From Duganella sacchari (GTDB taxonomy: Bacteria > Pseudomonadota > Gammaproteobacteria > Burkholderiales > Burkholderiaceae_D): a stretch of DNA of 64,000 nt. Shown here one piece after another: positions 26,035 through 35,746 of the stretch. The notes under the pieces are model-generated. The model did not search any database, was not told the DNA's origin, and saw only the letters and a program-made list of their open reading frames with translations. The translations under genes and the position numbers were made by a program. The stretch spans positions 744,001 through 808,000 of the forward strand of contig NZ_FRCX01000001.1 of assembly GCF_900143065.1 (NCBI RefSeq). The letters run 5' to 3'. Within the stretch, counting starts at the first letter, position 1. Each line of letters opens with the position of its first letter.

Positions 26035-26119
26035 GAAAATTCAATAGCCGTAACGTGATTTTTGGTTTCTGCAAAGCAATTTTGCAGGTATCATGGTAGC
26101 TTGCCGGGAGAAGCCTGTA

Positions 26120-29100
26120 ATGAGCACGATTGTTCCAACCCTGACCACCGACGACATCATCCTTTGGGGCACGCAGCAGATCGTCACGCTGACCACCGAG
26201 GATATGCAGGCGTTCAGCTCTGACCAGATCAGCGTGATGGCCACCGCCAATGTGCGCGCGCTGTCGACCCGGCAGCTGTCCAACCTGAGCGTCAACGGCG
26301 TGCTGGGTCTGACCACCGACGCCATCCCGGCCCTCAATTCGCTACAGATCAGCGTGCTGACCAGCGACCAGTTGCTGGCCCTGAGCACCAACCAGCTGGT
26401 GGCCCTGAGCACCCAGGAAATGCCGGGCCTGACCACGCGCCAGCTCAACACCCTGACCGCAGCACAGATCGCATCGCTGGAAACCCAGGACGTGCGCGCG
26501 CTGCAAACCGCGCAAGTCAACAGCCTGAGTTCCGACCAGATCGGCAACCTGAGCACCGACCAGCTCACCGCGATGAGCTCGCAGCAGCTGCGCGCCATCA
26601 ACACGCGCGCCGTCACTGGGCTCAACACGGCGCAAGTGGCCGCGCTGGTGTCCGACCAGCTGCAACTGCTGACCACCAGCCAGGTCAACGCCCTCACCGC
26701 CGCCCAGCTGGCCACCGTCACCAGCGACCAGATCGCCCAGCTCAGCACGCTGCAAGTGAGCGCGCTGTCGACCGCCATCCTGCAGGCGCTGACCAGCGAC
26801 CAGTTTGCTGCGATGGAAACCCGCGACCTGGTCTGGCTCAGCAGCCAGCAGATCCGCGCGCTCAACGCCAACCAGTTGAACGGCCTGAGCACGGCGCAGG
26901 CGCAAGCATTGCGCAGCAATGAAATCGCCGCCCTGAGCAGCGACCAGCTGGCCGTGCTGAGCACCGACCAGATCGTCTCGCTGACCACGCTGGCGCCGCT
27001 CAACTCGGGCCAGATCGCCGGCCTCACCACCGACCACATCACCTCGCTGGCCACCAAGACCATCGCCGCGCTGACCAGCGCCCAGCTGGCCGCCTTCAAC
27101 GCCAACCAGGTGATCGCGCTCAACAGCGCGCAAATCGTTGCGCTCAGCACGGCCCAGGTCGCCGCGCTGACCACGGCCGCGATCAGCCAGCTGACCACCG
27201 ACCAGATCCAGGCGATTGAAACGCGCGACATCCCGGCGCTGACCAGCGCCCAGCTGCGCACCCTGAACAGCGACCAGCTGCACGCCCTGAGCACCACGCA
27301 AGTTGCGATGCTGTCGACCAGCCTGCTGCCATCGCTGACGCCAGACCAGATCGCCGTGCTGAGCACCGACCAGATTTCCGCGATGAAGTCGCTGCTGACG
27401 CTGACCACGGGCCAGATCGCCGGCCTCACCACCGACCAGGTGATTGCGCTCGACACCAAGGACCTGGTGGCGCTGACCAGCAGCCAGCTGGCTGCCTTCA
27501 CGCCGGACCAGATCGCCGCGCTGACCACCGACCAGGTAGTGCTGCTCACCACCGGCCAGATCAATGCGCTGACCACCAGCATGGTCAGCCAGCTCAGCAC
27601 CACGCAAATCCAGGCGATTGAAACGCGCGACATCCGCGTGCTGACCACCGGCCAGATCCGCGCGCTGAGCAGCGACCAGCTGGTGGCGCTGAGCACCGAC
27701 CAGATCTACGCCATGACCACCGACGAGGCGCAGGCGCTGCGTCCGGACCAGCTGGCGGCCATGACCACCGACCAGATCGTGGCGATCCGCACGCTGCTGC
27801 CGTTGAGCACGCTGCAAATCGCCTCGCTGACCACCGACCAGATCATCGCGCTGGACACCAAGACCATCGCCGCGCTGACCACCGCACAGCTGGCCTCGCT
27901 CAATATCGACCAGGTGCAGGTGCTGACCAGCGACCAGCTCATCGCGCTGACCACCACGCAAGTGTCGACGCTGACCACCACCCTGCTCAGCGAACTGACC
28001 ACGGTCCAGATCGGCCAGCTGGAAACGCGCGATGTCGCCGTGATCGGCAGCAACCAGATCCGCGCCCTCAGCAGCGACCAGCTGGTGGCCATGAGCAGCG
28101 ACCAGTTCACCGCCATCAATACCGATACCGAGCGCGCGCTGCGCCCGGACCAGATTGCCGTCCTCACGACCGACCAGATCGTTGCGCTGAAAACCCTGGT
28201 ACCGCTGACCACCGCGCAAATCCAGGCCATGACCACGCTGCAACTGGTCAACATCGAGAGCAAAGACGTGATTGCTCTCACCAGCACCCAGCTGGCGGCG
28301 CTCACCAGCGACCAGATCCAGGTGCTCACCAGCGACCAGATCATCAACCTGACCACCGGCCAGTACGCGGACATGAGCACCAATATGCTCAACACGCTGA
28401 CCACCGAGCAGTTGCGCGCGATCGAAACGCGCGACATTGCCGCGCTGCGCACCGGCCAGGTCGCGCGCCTGTCCACCGACCAGCTGGTGGCGCTGCAAAG
28501 CGACCAGTTCACCGCGTTCACCAGCGCGGCCGTGGGCGCGCTCAGCACCGACCAGATCGTGGTGCTGACCACCGACCAGCTGAATGCCATGAGCACGCTG
28601 GCCGGCGTTTCGAGCCGCCAGCTCAGCGCATTTACCACGCTGCAGATTTCCAACCTCAGCACGCACAACCTGGCCTCGCTGGCCAGCAACCAGCTGGGAC
28701 AGCTGAGCTCGGACCAGGTGCAGTCGCTGACCACTGACCAGATCGTCGTCCTGAGCGGCGGCCAGTTCCGCGGCCTGAGCTCGACCGGCATTGCCGCGCT
28801 GACCACCAACCAGATCCAGGCGATCGAGACGCGCGACATCGCCGTGCTCGACACGCAGCAGGTCAACAAGCTGACCACCGACCAGATCGTCGCCCTCAGC
28901 AGCGACCAGGTGCACGCACTGACCACCGGCGCCGAGACCGCGCTGACCACCGACCAGATCATGGTCCTCAACAGCGACCAGCTCGACGCGCTGCGCACCA
29001 TGGCCGTGCTGACCACGCTGCAAATCCGCGCGCTGACCAGCAACCAGATCGCCGTTATCAACACCGACGACCTGATCACACTGACCACGCGCCAGCTGGG

Positions 29101-32100
29101 CGCATTCAGCAGCGACCAGCTGCAATCGCTGGGCACCGACCAGATCATCGCCCTCAGCAGCAGCCAGATCGCCGCGCTGAGCACCAGCGCGCTGTCGGTG
29201 CTGAGCACGGATGCGATTGCCGCAATTGAAACCGCCGACGTGCGCGCCATGCGCACCTCGCAGATCGCCAGCCTGAGCACGGCCCAGATCAAGGCCATGA
29301 CCAGCGACCAGATGGCCGCCTTCACCACGGCCGAAGTGCGCGCGCTGACGCCGGCCCAGCTGTCGGTGCTCAACAGCGATCAGCTGGCGGCACTGCAACT
29401 GATACCGCTGGTCACCAAGCAGATCGTCGCCCTCACCAGCGACCAGATCAGCCAGATGAGCAGCAGCGACTTCGCCAAGCTGCAAACCAACCAGATTGCC
29501 GCGCTGACCTCGGCCCAGGCCAACGCCATCACCAGTGACCAGATGGTGGCGCTGAATACCACCCAGCTGCGCGCGCTGAGCACCAGTGCGCTGGCCGCGC
29601 TGGCCACCGACCGCATCTCCGCGCTCAGCAATAGCGACCTGGCCTCGCTGTCCACGCGCCAGATCGCGGTGCTGACCAGCGACCAGTTGCTGGTACTGAG
29701 CACGCAGCAACTGCGCGCACTGACCACGCAGGAAATCGCCGCGCTGACGCTGAGCCAGCTGGGCAACCTCAACGATACCCAGATCGACGCGCTGCTCACG
29801 CTGAGCGCGCTGTCGACGCGCCAGTTGCAGGCGTTCAATACCGACCAGGTATCGCACCTGAACCTGGCCGACCTGCGCTCGCTCAAGTCCAACCAGATCG
29901 CCTCGCTGTCCAGCGACGTGATCGCGGCGCTGACCACCACCCAGATTGCCGGCATGGGCACGGAACAGGTCCGCGCCATCGGCACCGCAGCGCTGCAGGC
30001 CATGAACACCGACCAGATCGTTGCCTTCACGCCTAACGAACTGATCAACCTGAGCACGCGCCAGATCGCCTCGCTGACCAGCGACCAGGTGCAGGCGCTG
30101 ACCACCACGCAAATCCGCGTGCTGACCACGCAGGAAATCGCCGCGCTGACCACCGCACAAAAAGCCGTGCTGACCAGCGCCCAGATTGCTGCGCTGACCA
30201 CACTGGCCAGCTTCTCGACCGCCGCGATTGCCGCACTCACCACCGACCAGATCATTTCGCTGCCGCTGTCCACGCTGGCCAGTCTGACCACCGCGCAGAT
30301 CGCCTCGCTGACCACCGACCAGGTGCAAGTGCTGACCAGCGCGGAAATCGTCGCCCTGACCACCCAGCAGGCCCGTGCGCTGACCACACTGCAGCTGAGC
30401 GTGCTCGGCACCGACCAGCTGCAGGATATGGAACTGGTGGACCTGCAGGCGCTGTCCAGCCGCCAGGTGACCGGCCTCACGACCGACCAGGTCAGCAATC
30501 TGCTGCTGAGCCAGGTCGCGGGCCTGAGCACGCAAATCATTGCCGCGCTGACCACTGACCAGGTGCATGCGCTGACCACCAGCCAGATCGCCGCGCTGGT
30601 GTCGCTGGCGCCGCTGACCAGCCGCCAGATCGGCGCGCTGACCACCGACCAGGTGGCCAGCCTGAGCAGCATCGCCACGCTGAAAACCAGCCAGATCGCC
30701 GGCCTCACGAGCGCCCAGATCGGCGCACTGACCACCAACCAGATTGTCGCGCTGACGACCGCGCAGGTGCGCAGCCTGAGCTCGGCCACACTGGGCGCGC
30801 TGACCACGGAACAGGTGCAGGCAATTGAAGTAGTGGACATCGCCGCATTGGGCACCAACCAGATCATCGCGCTCAATAGCGACCAGCTGGCCGCGCTGAC
30901 CGCCAGCCAGTTTGGCGCGTTTGGCACCAAGGTGCTTGCCGCACTGAGCACCAAGCAGATTGCCGCGCTGGGCACCGACCAGCTCGACAGCATTTCCTCG
31001 CTGTCGCCGCTGACCACGGCGCAAGTACGCGCGCTGACCACGACCCAGCTCAGCAGTCTGCTGCTGAGCCAGATCACCACGCTGCGCAGCAACCAGCTGC
31101 GCGCGCTGGACAGCACCCAGGCGCAGTCGCTGACCAGCGACCAGATCATCGCGCTGACCACCGCGCAGGTGCGCGGCATGGGCACCGGCATGCTGACCAT
31201 GCTCAGCACCGACCAGGTGGTGGTGATTGAACTGGCCGATATTACCGCGCTGTCGACCACGCAAGTGTCGGCCATGCGGACCGACCAGGTATCGTCGCTG
31301 ACGCTGGCCCAGCTGTCCGCGTTCACCTCGCAACAGGTGGCGGCCCTGAGCACCTTGCAAATGGGTGTGCTGACCACTGACCAGTTTGCCGCACTGGGCA
31401 GCCTGGGCGGCCTCGGCACCAAGCAGATCGCCGGCATGTCGTCGGCGCAGATCATCGCGCTCACGCCCGCCCAGATCGCCAACCTGAAAACCAACCAGTT
31501 GGCCGCGCTGAGCAGCACGCAGATCCAGTACCTGACCACCGACCAGATCCCGGCACTGACCACGGCGCAGGTACGCTCGCTGTCGTCGGCCGCGATTGCC
31601 GCGCTCAGCGGCAGCCAGCTCAATGCGATGGAAGACGTTGACCTGCGCTCGCTGAGCAGCACGCAAGTGGTGGCGCTGACCAGCGACCAGCTGGCCGCGC
31701 TGACACTGGCGCAGTACGGCATCCTGAGCACGCAGGAAATCGCCGCGCTCAGCACCAAGCAGATCGGTTTCCTGAGCAATACGCAGCTGGACGCGCTGAA
31801 CGGCATGAGTTCGCTGACCTCCAACCAGGTACGCGCGCTGACCACCGACCAGCTGACCGCAATTGCAGTCGGCACCCTGACCGCGCTCAAGACCAGCCAG
31901 CTGGCCGTCATGACCAGCAGCCAGGCCGCCGGCCTGACCAATGCGCAGCTGATCGCGCTGTCGACCCAGCAGGCACGCGCGCTGTCCACGGCCGTGGTCT
32001 CGCACCTGAGCGTAGGCCAGATTACCGCAGTGGAAATAGAGGACTTTGCTGCCTTCAGCACCGCCCAGCTGCGCTCGCTGACCACCGACCAGATGGCTGC

Positions 32101-34910
32101 GCTGCTGACCGACCAGCTGCATGCGCTGAGCACCGCCAGCATCGCCTCGTTCACCGCCACCCAGCTCGGTGCGCTGAGCCTGGCGCAATATGCGGCGCTG
32201 GGTAATCTGTCCGACTACCCGACCAACCAGATTGCCGGCCTGTCGACCGACCGCATTGCCGCGCTGACCGCGAGCGACATCAACTCGCTGAGCACGCGGC
32301 AGATTGCCGCCCTCACCTCGCTGCAGATTTCCGTGATGAACGCCGCCCAGCTGGCCGCCCTCAGCGGCGACCAGGTCGGTTCGCTGAGCACCAACGGTCT
32401 CAAGGGCCTGAGCCTGACCCAGGTGCCGATGATCGATGCGGACGACTTTGCCATGTTCAAATCGGCGCAGCTGCAATCGCTGAGCAGCGACCAGCTGACC
32501 GCGCTGACCACCGACCAGGTTGCCGCGCTGTCGACCCAGGGCGCGAGCGGCTTCAAGGCCACGCAGATCCCACTACTGAGCGGCGCACAGCTGAACGCGC
32601 TGAACGCCATCACCAGCCTGGGCAGCGTGCAAATCCGCGCGCTGACCTCGGACCAGCTGCCGCTGCTGTCAGTGACCCAGATCGCCGCATTGAAGACCAG
32701 CCAGATTGCCGCGCTGACCAATACGCAAACGCCGTTCCTGACCTCGGACCAGATCATTGCGCTGGAAACGGGCGACCTGATCGCGATGAACACGCGCGCG
32801 CTGCAAGCGCTCACCGCGGCCCAGATCGCCGTGATTGAAGGCGTCGATATTGCCGCGCTGCGCTCGGCCCAGCTGTCCTCGCTGACCACCGACCAGTTTG
32901 CCGCACTCACGACCGACCAGTTCGGCTTCCTGAGCACGGGCGCGATTGCCGGTCTGACCGTCAACCAGGTCCACATCCTGAGTTCCGAGCAAATCATCGC
33001 CATGACGGGCAGCCAGCTGCGCGCACTCAATACCAAGGCGATCTCGTCGCTGACCACCGACCAGTTCGTTGCGATCGAGGCCAGCGACATCAGTGCGCTG
33101 AGCACGGCGCAAATAGTGGTCTTGACCACAGCCGACATTCAGGCCATCACCGATGCCCAGCTGCAGGCGCTGACCTCGCAGCAAGTGCGCGCACTGACGT
33201 CAACCCAAGTCAACGTCCTGACCTCGCAGCAACTGGCACAGATCCCGGTTGGCTGGCTGGGCACACGCCAGTTACCCGGCCTGAGCACCGACAACCTGAG
33301 CTCGTTCGACGATACCCAGCTGGCGTCGCTCACCACGGCACAGATGTCAGTGTTGTCGTCCAAACAGATTGCCTCGCTCAACACCCACCAGATCCAGGCA
33401 CTGAGCGTGATCCAGTGGCGCGCAATGAATACCGATGCGATCCGTTCATTGGGCAGCGACCAGCTCGCGGCAATGGAGCAAGAAGACTTGGCGGGCCTGA
33501 AAACCAACCAGTTTGCCGCGCTGACCACGGCACAGATCCAGTCGCTCAGCATCGACCAGATGGGCCAGTTGAGCACCGCTGAGATCGCATCAATGACGCA
33601 GCAACAGCTCAAGACATTGAGTACCGAGCAACTGGCCGGCCTGGCCACGCTGGCGCCGCTGACCACGGTACAGTTCAGCGCGCTGACTACGATGCAGCTG
33701 GCCTCGCTGGACGCGGCCCACATCGCCACGCTGAAGACCGCGCAGATCGCTTCGCTGAACAAGACCCAACTGGGCAACCTCACAACGGAGCAGATCGTGG
33801 CGTTGACCACGGCACAAGTGCGCGCACTGGCGCTGCTGTCGCTGTCGGGGCTCACGAGCGACCAGATCTATGCCATGGAAGATGAAGACGTGGCAGCGCT
33901 GAGCAGTGTACAGATCGGCACACTGACAACGAGCCAGATTAGCGCACTCAAAGACAGCCAGCTGGCCGCGTTCAAGACTTCGCAGATCGGCGGCCTGACG
34001 GCCAACGACATCAAGGCGCTCAGCACCGAACAGCTCAATGCGCTGTCGACGCTGGGTACGCTGAACGCCACACAGGTAGGCGCGCTGACTTCCGACCAGC
34101 TGAGCACGCTGGATGACGACAGCTTCCAGTCGCTGCGTTCGGCCCAGATGGCCGCGCTGAAAGTCACGCAAGTGGCGCAGCTGTCGACCGACCAGCTCGG
34201 CAACCTGACCACCCAGCAAGCGAGCGGCCTGACGCTGTCCTTCCTGACCACGGACCAGATCCCGCTGCTGAGCCTGAGCTCGGTAGGCAGTTTCACCACC
34301 GCCCAGATCGGCACCTTGAAAACCAGCCAGCTTGCTGCGCTGACCGCCGGCCAGTTTGCCGCGCTGTCAACCAAAACGCTGGGCGCCTTGTCGGCCGGCC
34401 AGATCAAGGGCCTGAGCACCGACCAGCTCAACGGTCTGGCGTCGCTGGGGGCGTTCACCACGGGCCAGATTCCGGGCTTCACCTCCGATCAGATCGCCAC
34501 GCTGCAAGACACGCTGTTCGACACGCTGACCACGCGCCAGCTGGCCGCGCTGGCATCGACCCAGGCTCTGGGCATGACCACCTCGCAGATCGGTACGCTG
34601 AGCACGGCCGACGTGGGCGCGCTGTCGCTGGCCGCCCTCAACGCCCTCAACTCCGACCAGGTGGCGGCACTTGACGCCACCGATATCGCCGCGCTCAAGA
34701 CCCAGCAAGTCAACGGCCTCAAAGCGGTGGTATTCCAGATGTTGAGCGTGGATCAGGTCGCTGCACTGAGCACCACCCAGATGCGCAATATGAACACCAC
34801 GCTGCTCAAGGCCATGAGCACCGACCAGATTGCCGGCCTGACCATGGCCCAGGTGACGGCCCTCACCGCCGCTCAGATCTCGTCGCTGTCGACCGACCAG
34901 AAAGCCGTGC
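26120..34910 (+). repeat. 24-bp coding repeat array with 402-bp super-period
   Basis: The DNA encodes tandem octapeptides, so it has a basic 24-bp period. The six-residue breaks start at 26990, 27392 and 27794, exactly 402 bases apart (16 x 24 + 18). About twenty breaks are found to 34465, with a few shortened or extended blocks (a 2-octad block near 30640; a roughly 26-octad block near 32620-33250). Copies are diverged at codon level, so the array is old or under selection rather than freshly amplified. Confidence 0.9.
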
Positions 34911-35683
34911 TGCCAGCGGCCAGCCCGCTGGTGCTGGACCTGGATGGCAGTGGCATCACCACGCTGGGCATCACGGCCGGCGTGCGCTTCGACATCCGCG
35001 CTGACGGCAGCAAGGTCAACACCGGCTGGGTTGGCAAGGGCGATGGCTTGCTGGCACTGGACCGCAACCACGACGGCATCATCAACGATGGCAGCGAGCT
35101 GTTCGGCACCTACACCAGCAGCAGCCAGGGTGGCAAGGCCAGCGACGGCTTTGCGGCACTGGCTGATCTCGACAGCAACCACGATGGCGTCATCGACAGC
35201 AAGGATGCGCAGTACGGGGACCTGCGCGTGTGGGTGGATGCCAACGCCGATGGCATCAGCCAGGCCGACGAGCTCAAGACACTGGCCTCGCTCAACATCG
35301 CCAGCCTGCAGGTCAAGGCGCAGCAAACCAGCGTAGTCGACCAGGGCAACTGGATCGGCCTGCAGTCAAGCTACACCAGCACCGACGGCAGCACGCACGC
35401 GGTGGCCGACGTCTGGTTCCTGGCCGAACGCGCGGCCAAGGCCAGCGCACTGTCGCAAGCAATCGGCAGCTATGCGCAGCAGGCAGACAACCAGCCCGTG
35501 TCGGGGGCAGGCCAGCTCACGCTGACCTCAGGCAGCAGCCTGAGCAATAGCGTGGCCGCCCTGGCCAGCCAGATGCAGCACTATCAGGCCACATCGGCAC
35601 TGAGCGGCGCGGCCACGGCCCAGCACGACGACTGGCTGCGCAAGCAGGCCAGCGCCACCCACGGCATCCTGGCAGCGAAGTAA
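26120..35683 (+). CDS. Giant octad-repeat protein with C-terminal EF-hand-like calcium-binding module
   Basis: The protein has 3187 residues from ATG 26120 (GGGAG nine bases upstream; another in-frame ATG lies at 26093). Residues about 8-2930 are some 350 tandem 8-residue units of pattern [ST]-[ST]-x-Q-[ILV]-x-[AS]-L, for example DQIAALTT. After the first ~285 residues, sixteen octads plus one six-residue unit (LAPLTT-like) recur as a 134-residue block. Within each block the ninth and tenth octads are acidic (QAIET-RDIAAL type). The last ~255 residues carry D-rich loops: DLDGSG, DRNHDGIINDGSE, DSNHDGVIDSKD and DANADGISQADE. There is no signal peptide, cysteine-rich region or membrane segment. 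It lies downstream of fliR and upstream of convergent flgL. Function unknown; a secreted calcium-stabilised surface fibre or adhesin is the leading guess, and the export route is not evident. Confidence 0.85.
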   Translation: MSTIVPTLTTDDIILWGTQQIVTLTTEDMQAFSSDQISVMATANVRALSTRQLSNLSVNGVLGLTTDAIPALNSLQISVLTSDQLLALSTNQLVALSTQEMPGLTTRQLNTLTAAQIASLETQDVRALQTAQVNSLSSDQIGNLSTDQLTAMSSQQLRAINTRAVTGLNTAQVAALVSDQLQLLTTSQVNALTAAQLATVTSDQIAQLSTLQVSALSTAILQALTSDQFAAMETRDLVWLSSQQIRALNANQLNGLSTAQAQALRSNEIAALSSDQLAVLSTDQIVSLTTLAPLNSGQIAGLTTDHITSLATKTIAALTSAQLAAFNANQVIALNSAQIVALSTAQVAALTTAAISQLTTDQIQAIETRDIPALTSAQLRTLNSDQLHALSTTQVAMLSTSLLPSLTPDQIAVLSTDQISAMKSLLTLTTGQIAGLTTDQVIALDTKDLVALTSSQLAAFTPDQIAALTTDQVVLLTTGQINALTTSMVSQLSTTQIQAIETRDIRVLTTGQIRALSSDQLVALSTDQIYAMTTDEAQALRPDQLAAMTTDQIVAIRTLLPLSTLQIASLTTDQIIALDTKTIAALTTAQLASLNIDQVQVLTSDQLIALTTTQVSTLTTTLLSELTTVQIGQLETRDVAVIGSNQIRALSSDQLVAMSSDQFTAINTDTERALRPDQIAVLTTDQIVALKTLVPLTTAQIQAMTTLQLVNIESKDVIALTSTQLAALTSDQIQVLTSDQIINLTTGQYADMSTNMLNTLTTEQLRAIETRDIAALRTGQVARLSTDQLVALQSDQFTAFTSAAVGALSTDQIVVLTTDQLNAMSTLAGVSSRQLSAFTTLQISNLSTHNLASLASNQLGQLSSDQVQSLTTDQIVVLSGGQFRGLSSTGIAALTTNQIQAIETRDIAVLDTQQVNKLTTDQIVALSSDQVHALTTGAETALTTDQIMVLNSDQLDALRTMAVLTTLQIRALTSNQIAVINTDDLITLTTRQLGAFSSDQLQSLGTDQIIALSSSQIAALSTSALSVLSTDAIAAIETADVRAMRTSQIASLSTAQIKAMTSDQMAAFTTAEVRALTPAQLSVLNSDQLAALQLIPLVTKQIVALTSDQISQMSSSDFAKLQTNQIAALTSAQANAITSDQMVALNTTQLRALSTSALAALATDRISALSNSDLASLSTRQIAVLTSDQLLVLSTQQLRALTTQEIAALTLSQLGNLNDTQIDALLTLSALSTRQLQAFNTDQVSHLNLADLRSLKSNQIASLSSDVIAALTTTQIAGMGTEQVRAIGTAALQAMNTDQIVAFTPNELINLSTRQIASLTSDQVQALTTTQIRVLTTQEIAALTTAQKAVLTSAQIAALTTLASFSTAAIAALTTDQIISLPLSTLASLTTAQIASLTTDQVQVLTSAEIVALTTQQARALTTLQLSVLGTDQLQDMELVDLQALSSRQVTGLTTDQVSNLLLSQVAGLSTQIIAALTTDQVHALTTSQIAALVSLAPLTSRQIGALTTDQVASLSSIATLKTSQIAGLTSAQIGALTTNQIVALTTAQVRSLSSATLGALTTEQVQAIEVVDIAALGTNQIIALNSDQLAALTASQFGAFGTKVLAALSTKQIAALGTDQLDSISSLSPLTTAQVRALTTTQLSSLLLSQITTLRSNQLRALDSTQAQSLTSDQIIALTTAQVRGMGTGMLTMLSTDQVVVIELADITALSTTQVSAMRTDQVSSLTLAQLSAFTSQQVAALSTLQMGVLTTDQFAALGSLGGLGTKQIAGMSSAQIIALTPAQIANLKTNQLAALSSTQIQYLTTDQIPALTTAQVRSLSSAAIAALSGSQLNAMEDVDLRSLSSTQVVALTSDQLAALTLAQYGILSTQEIAALSTKQIGFLSNTQLDALNGMSSLTSNQVRALTTDQLTAIAVGTLTALKTSQLAVMTSSQAAGLTNAQLIALSTQQARALSTAVVSHLSVGQITAVEIEDFAAFSTAQLRSLTTDQMAALLTDQLHALSTASIASFTATQLGALSLAQYAALGNLSDYPTNQIAGLSTDRIAALTASDINSLSTRQIAALTSLQISVMNAAQLAALSGDQVGSLSTNGLKGLSLTQVPMIDADDFAMFKSAQLQSLSSDQLTALTTDQVAALSTQGASGFKATQIPLLSGAQLNALNAITSLGSVQIRALTSDQLPLLSVTQIAALKTSQIAALTNTQTPFLTSDQIIALETGDLIAMNTRALQALTAAQIAVIEGVDIAALRSAQLSSLTTDQFAALTTDQFGFLSTGAIAGLTVNQVHILSSEQIIAMTGSQLRALNTKAISSLTTDQFVAIEASDISALSTAQIVVLTTADIQAITDAQLQALTSQQVRALTSTQVNVLTSQQLAQIPVGWLGTRQLPGLSTDNLSSFDDTQLASLTTAQMSVLSSKQIASLNTHQIQALSVIQWRAMNTDAIRSLGSDQLAAMEQEDLAGLKTNQFAALTTAQIQSLSIDQMGQLSTAEIASMTQQQLKTLSTEQLAGLATLAPLTTVQFSALTTMQLASLDAAHIATLKTAQIASLNKTQLGNLTTEQIVALTTAQVRALALLSLSGLTSDQIYAMEDEDVAALSSVQIGTLTTSQISALKDSQLAAFKTSQIGGLTANDIKALSTEQLNALSTLGTLNATQVGALTSDQLSTLDDDSFQSLRSAQMAALKVTQVAQLSTDQLGNLTTQQASGLTLSFLTTDQIPLLSLSSVGSFTTAQIGTLKTSQLAALTAGQFAALSTKTLGALSAGQIKGLSTDQLNGLASLGAFTTGQIPGFTSDQIATLQDTLFDTLTTRQLAALASTQALGMTTSQIGTLSTADVGALSLAALNALNSDQVAALDATDIAALKTQQVNGLKAVVFQMLSVDQVAALSTTQMRNMNTTLLKAMSTDQIAGLTMAQVTALTAAQISSLSTDQKAVLPAASPLVLDLDGSGITTLGITAGVRFDIRADGSKVNTGWVGKGDGLLALDRNHDGIINDGSELFGTYTSSSQGGKASDGFAALADLDSNHDGVIDSKDAQYGDLRVWVDANADGISQADELKTLASLNIASLQVKAQQTSVVDQGNWIGLQSSYTSTDGSTHAVADVWFLAERAAKASALSQAIGSYAQQADNQPVSGAGQLTLTSGSSLSNSVAALASQMQHYQATSALSGAATAQHDDWLRKQASATHGILAAK

Positions 35684-35695
35684 GCTGCTGCAAAC

Positions 35696-35731
35696 AAAAA
35701 CGGCCAGCTAAAAAAAGCTGGCCGTTTTTTT
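35696..35731. terminator. Bidirectional terminator between giant repeat gene and flgL
   Basis: A 9-bp GC stem CGGCCAGCT/AGCTGGCCG with a six-A loop is flanked by A-run and T-run. It therefore serves both the rightward giant gene and the leftward flgL operon. Confidence 0.92.
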
Positions 35732-35746
35732 ATCGCCGCAAAAAAA

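Noticed and set aside
26342..32476. Open frame of about 2040 codons on the minus strand under the giant repeat gene
   Set aside because: The 24-bp repeat excludes stop codons in several frames at once, so long antisense frames are an expected artefact. It has no ribosome-binding site and a composition (Gly, Gln, Arg, His-rich) unlike real proteins.
26120..34910. 24-bp tandem repeats considered as a CRISPR or minisatellite array
   Set aside because: Units are contiguous, diverged, in frame, and encode a continuous protein. There are no spacers and no cas genes.
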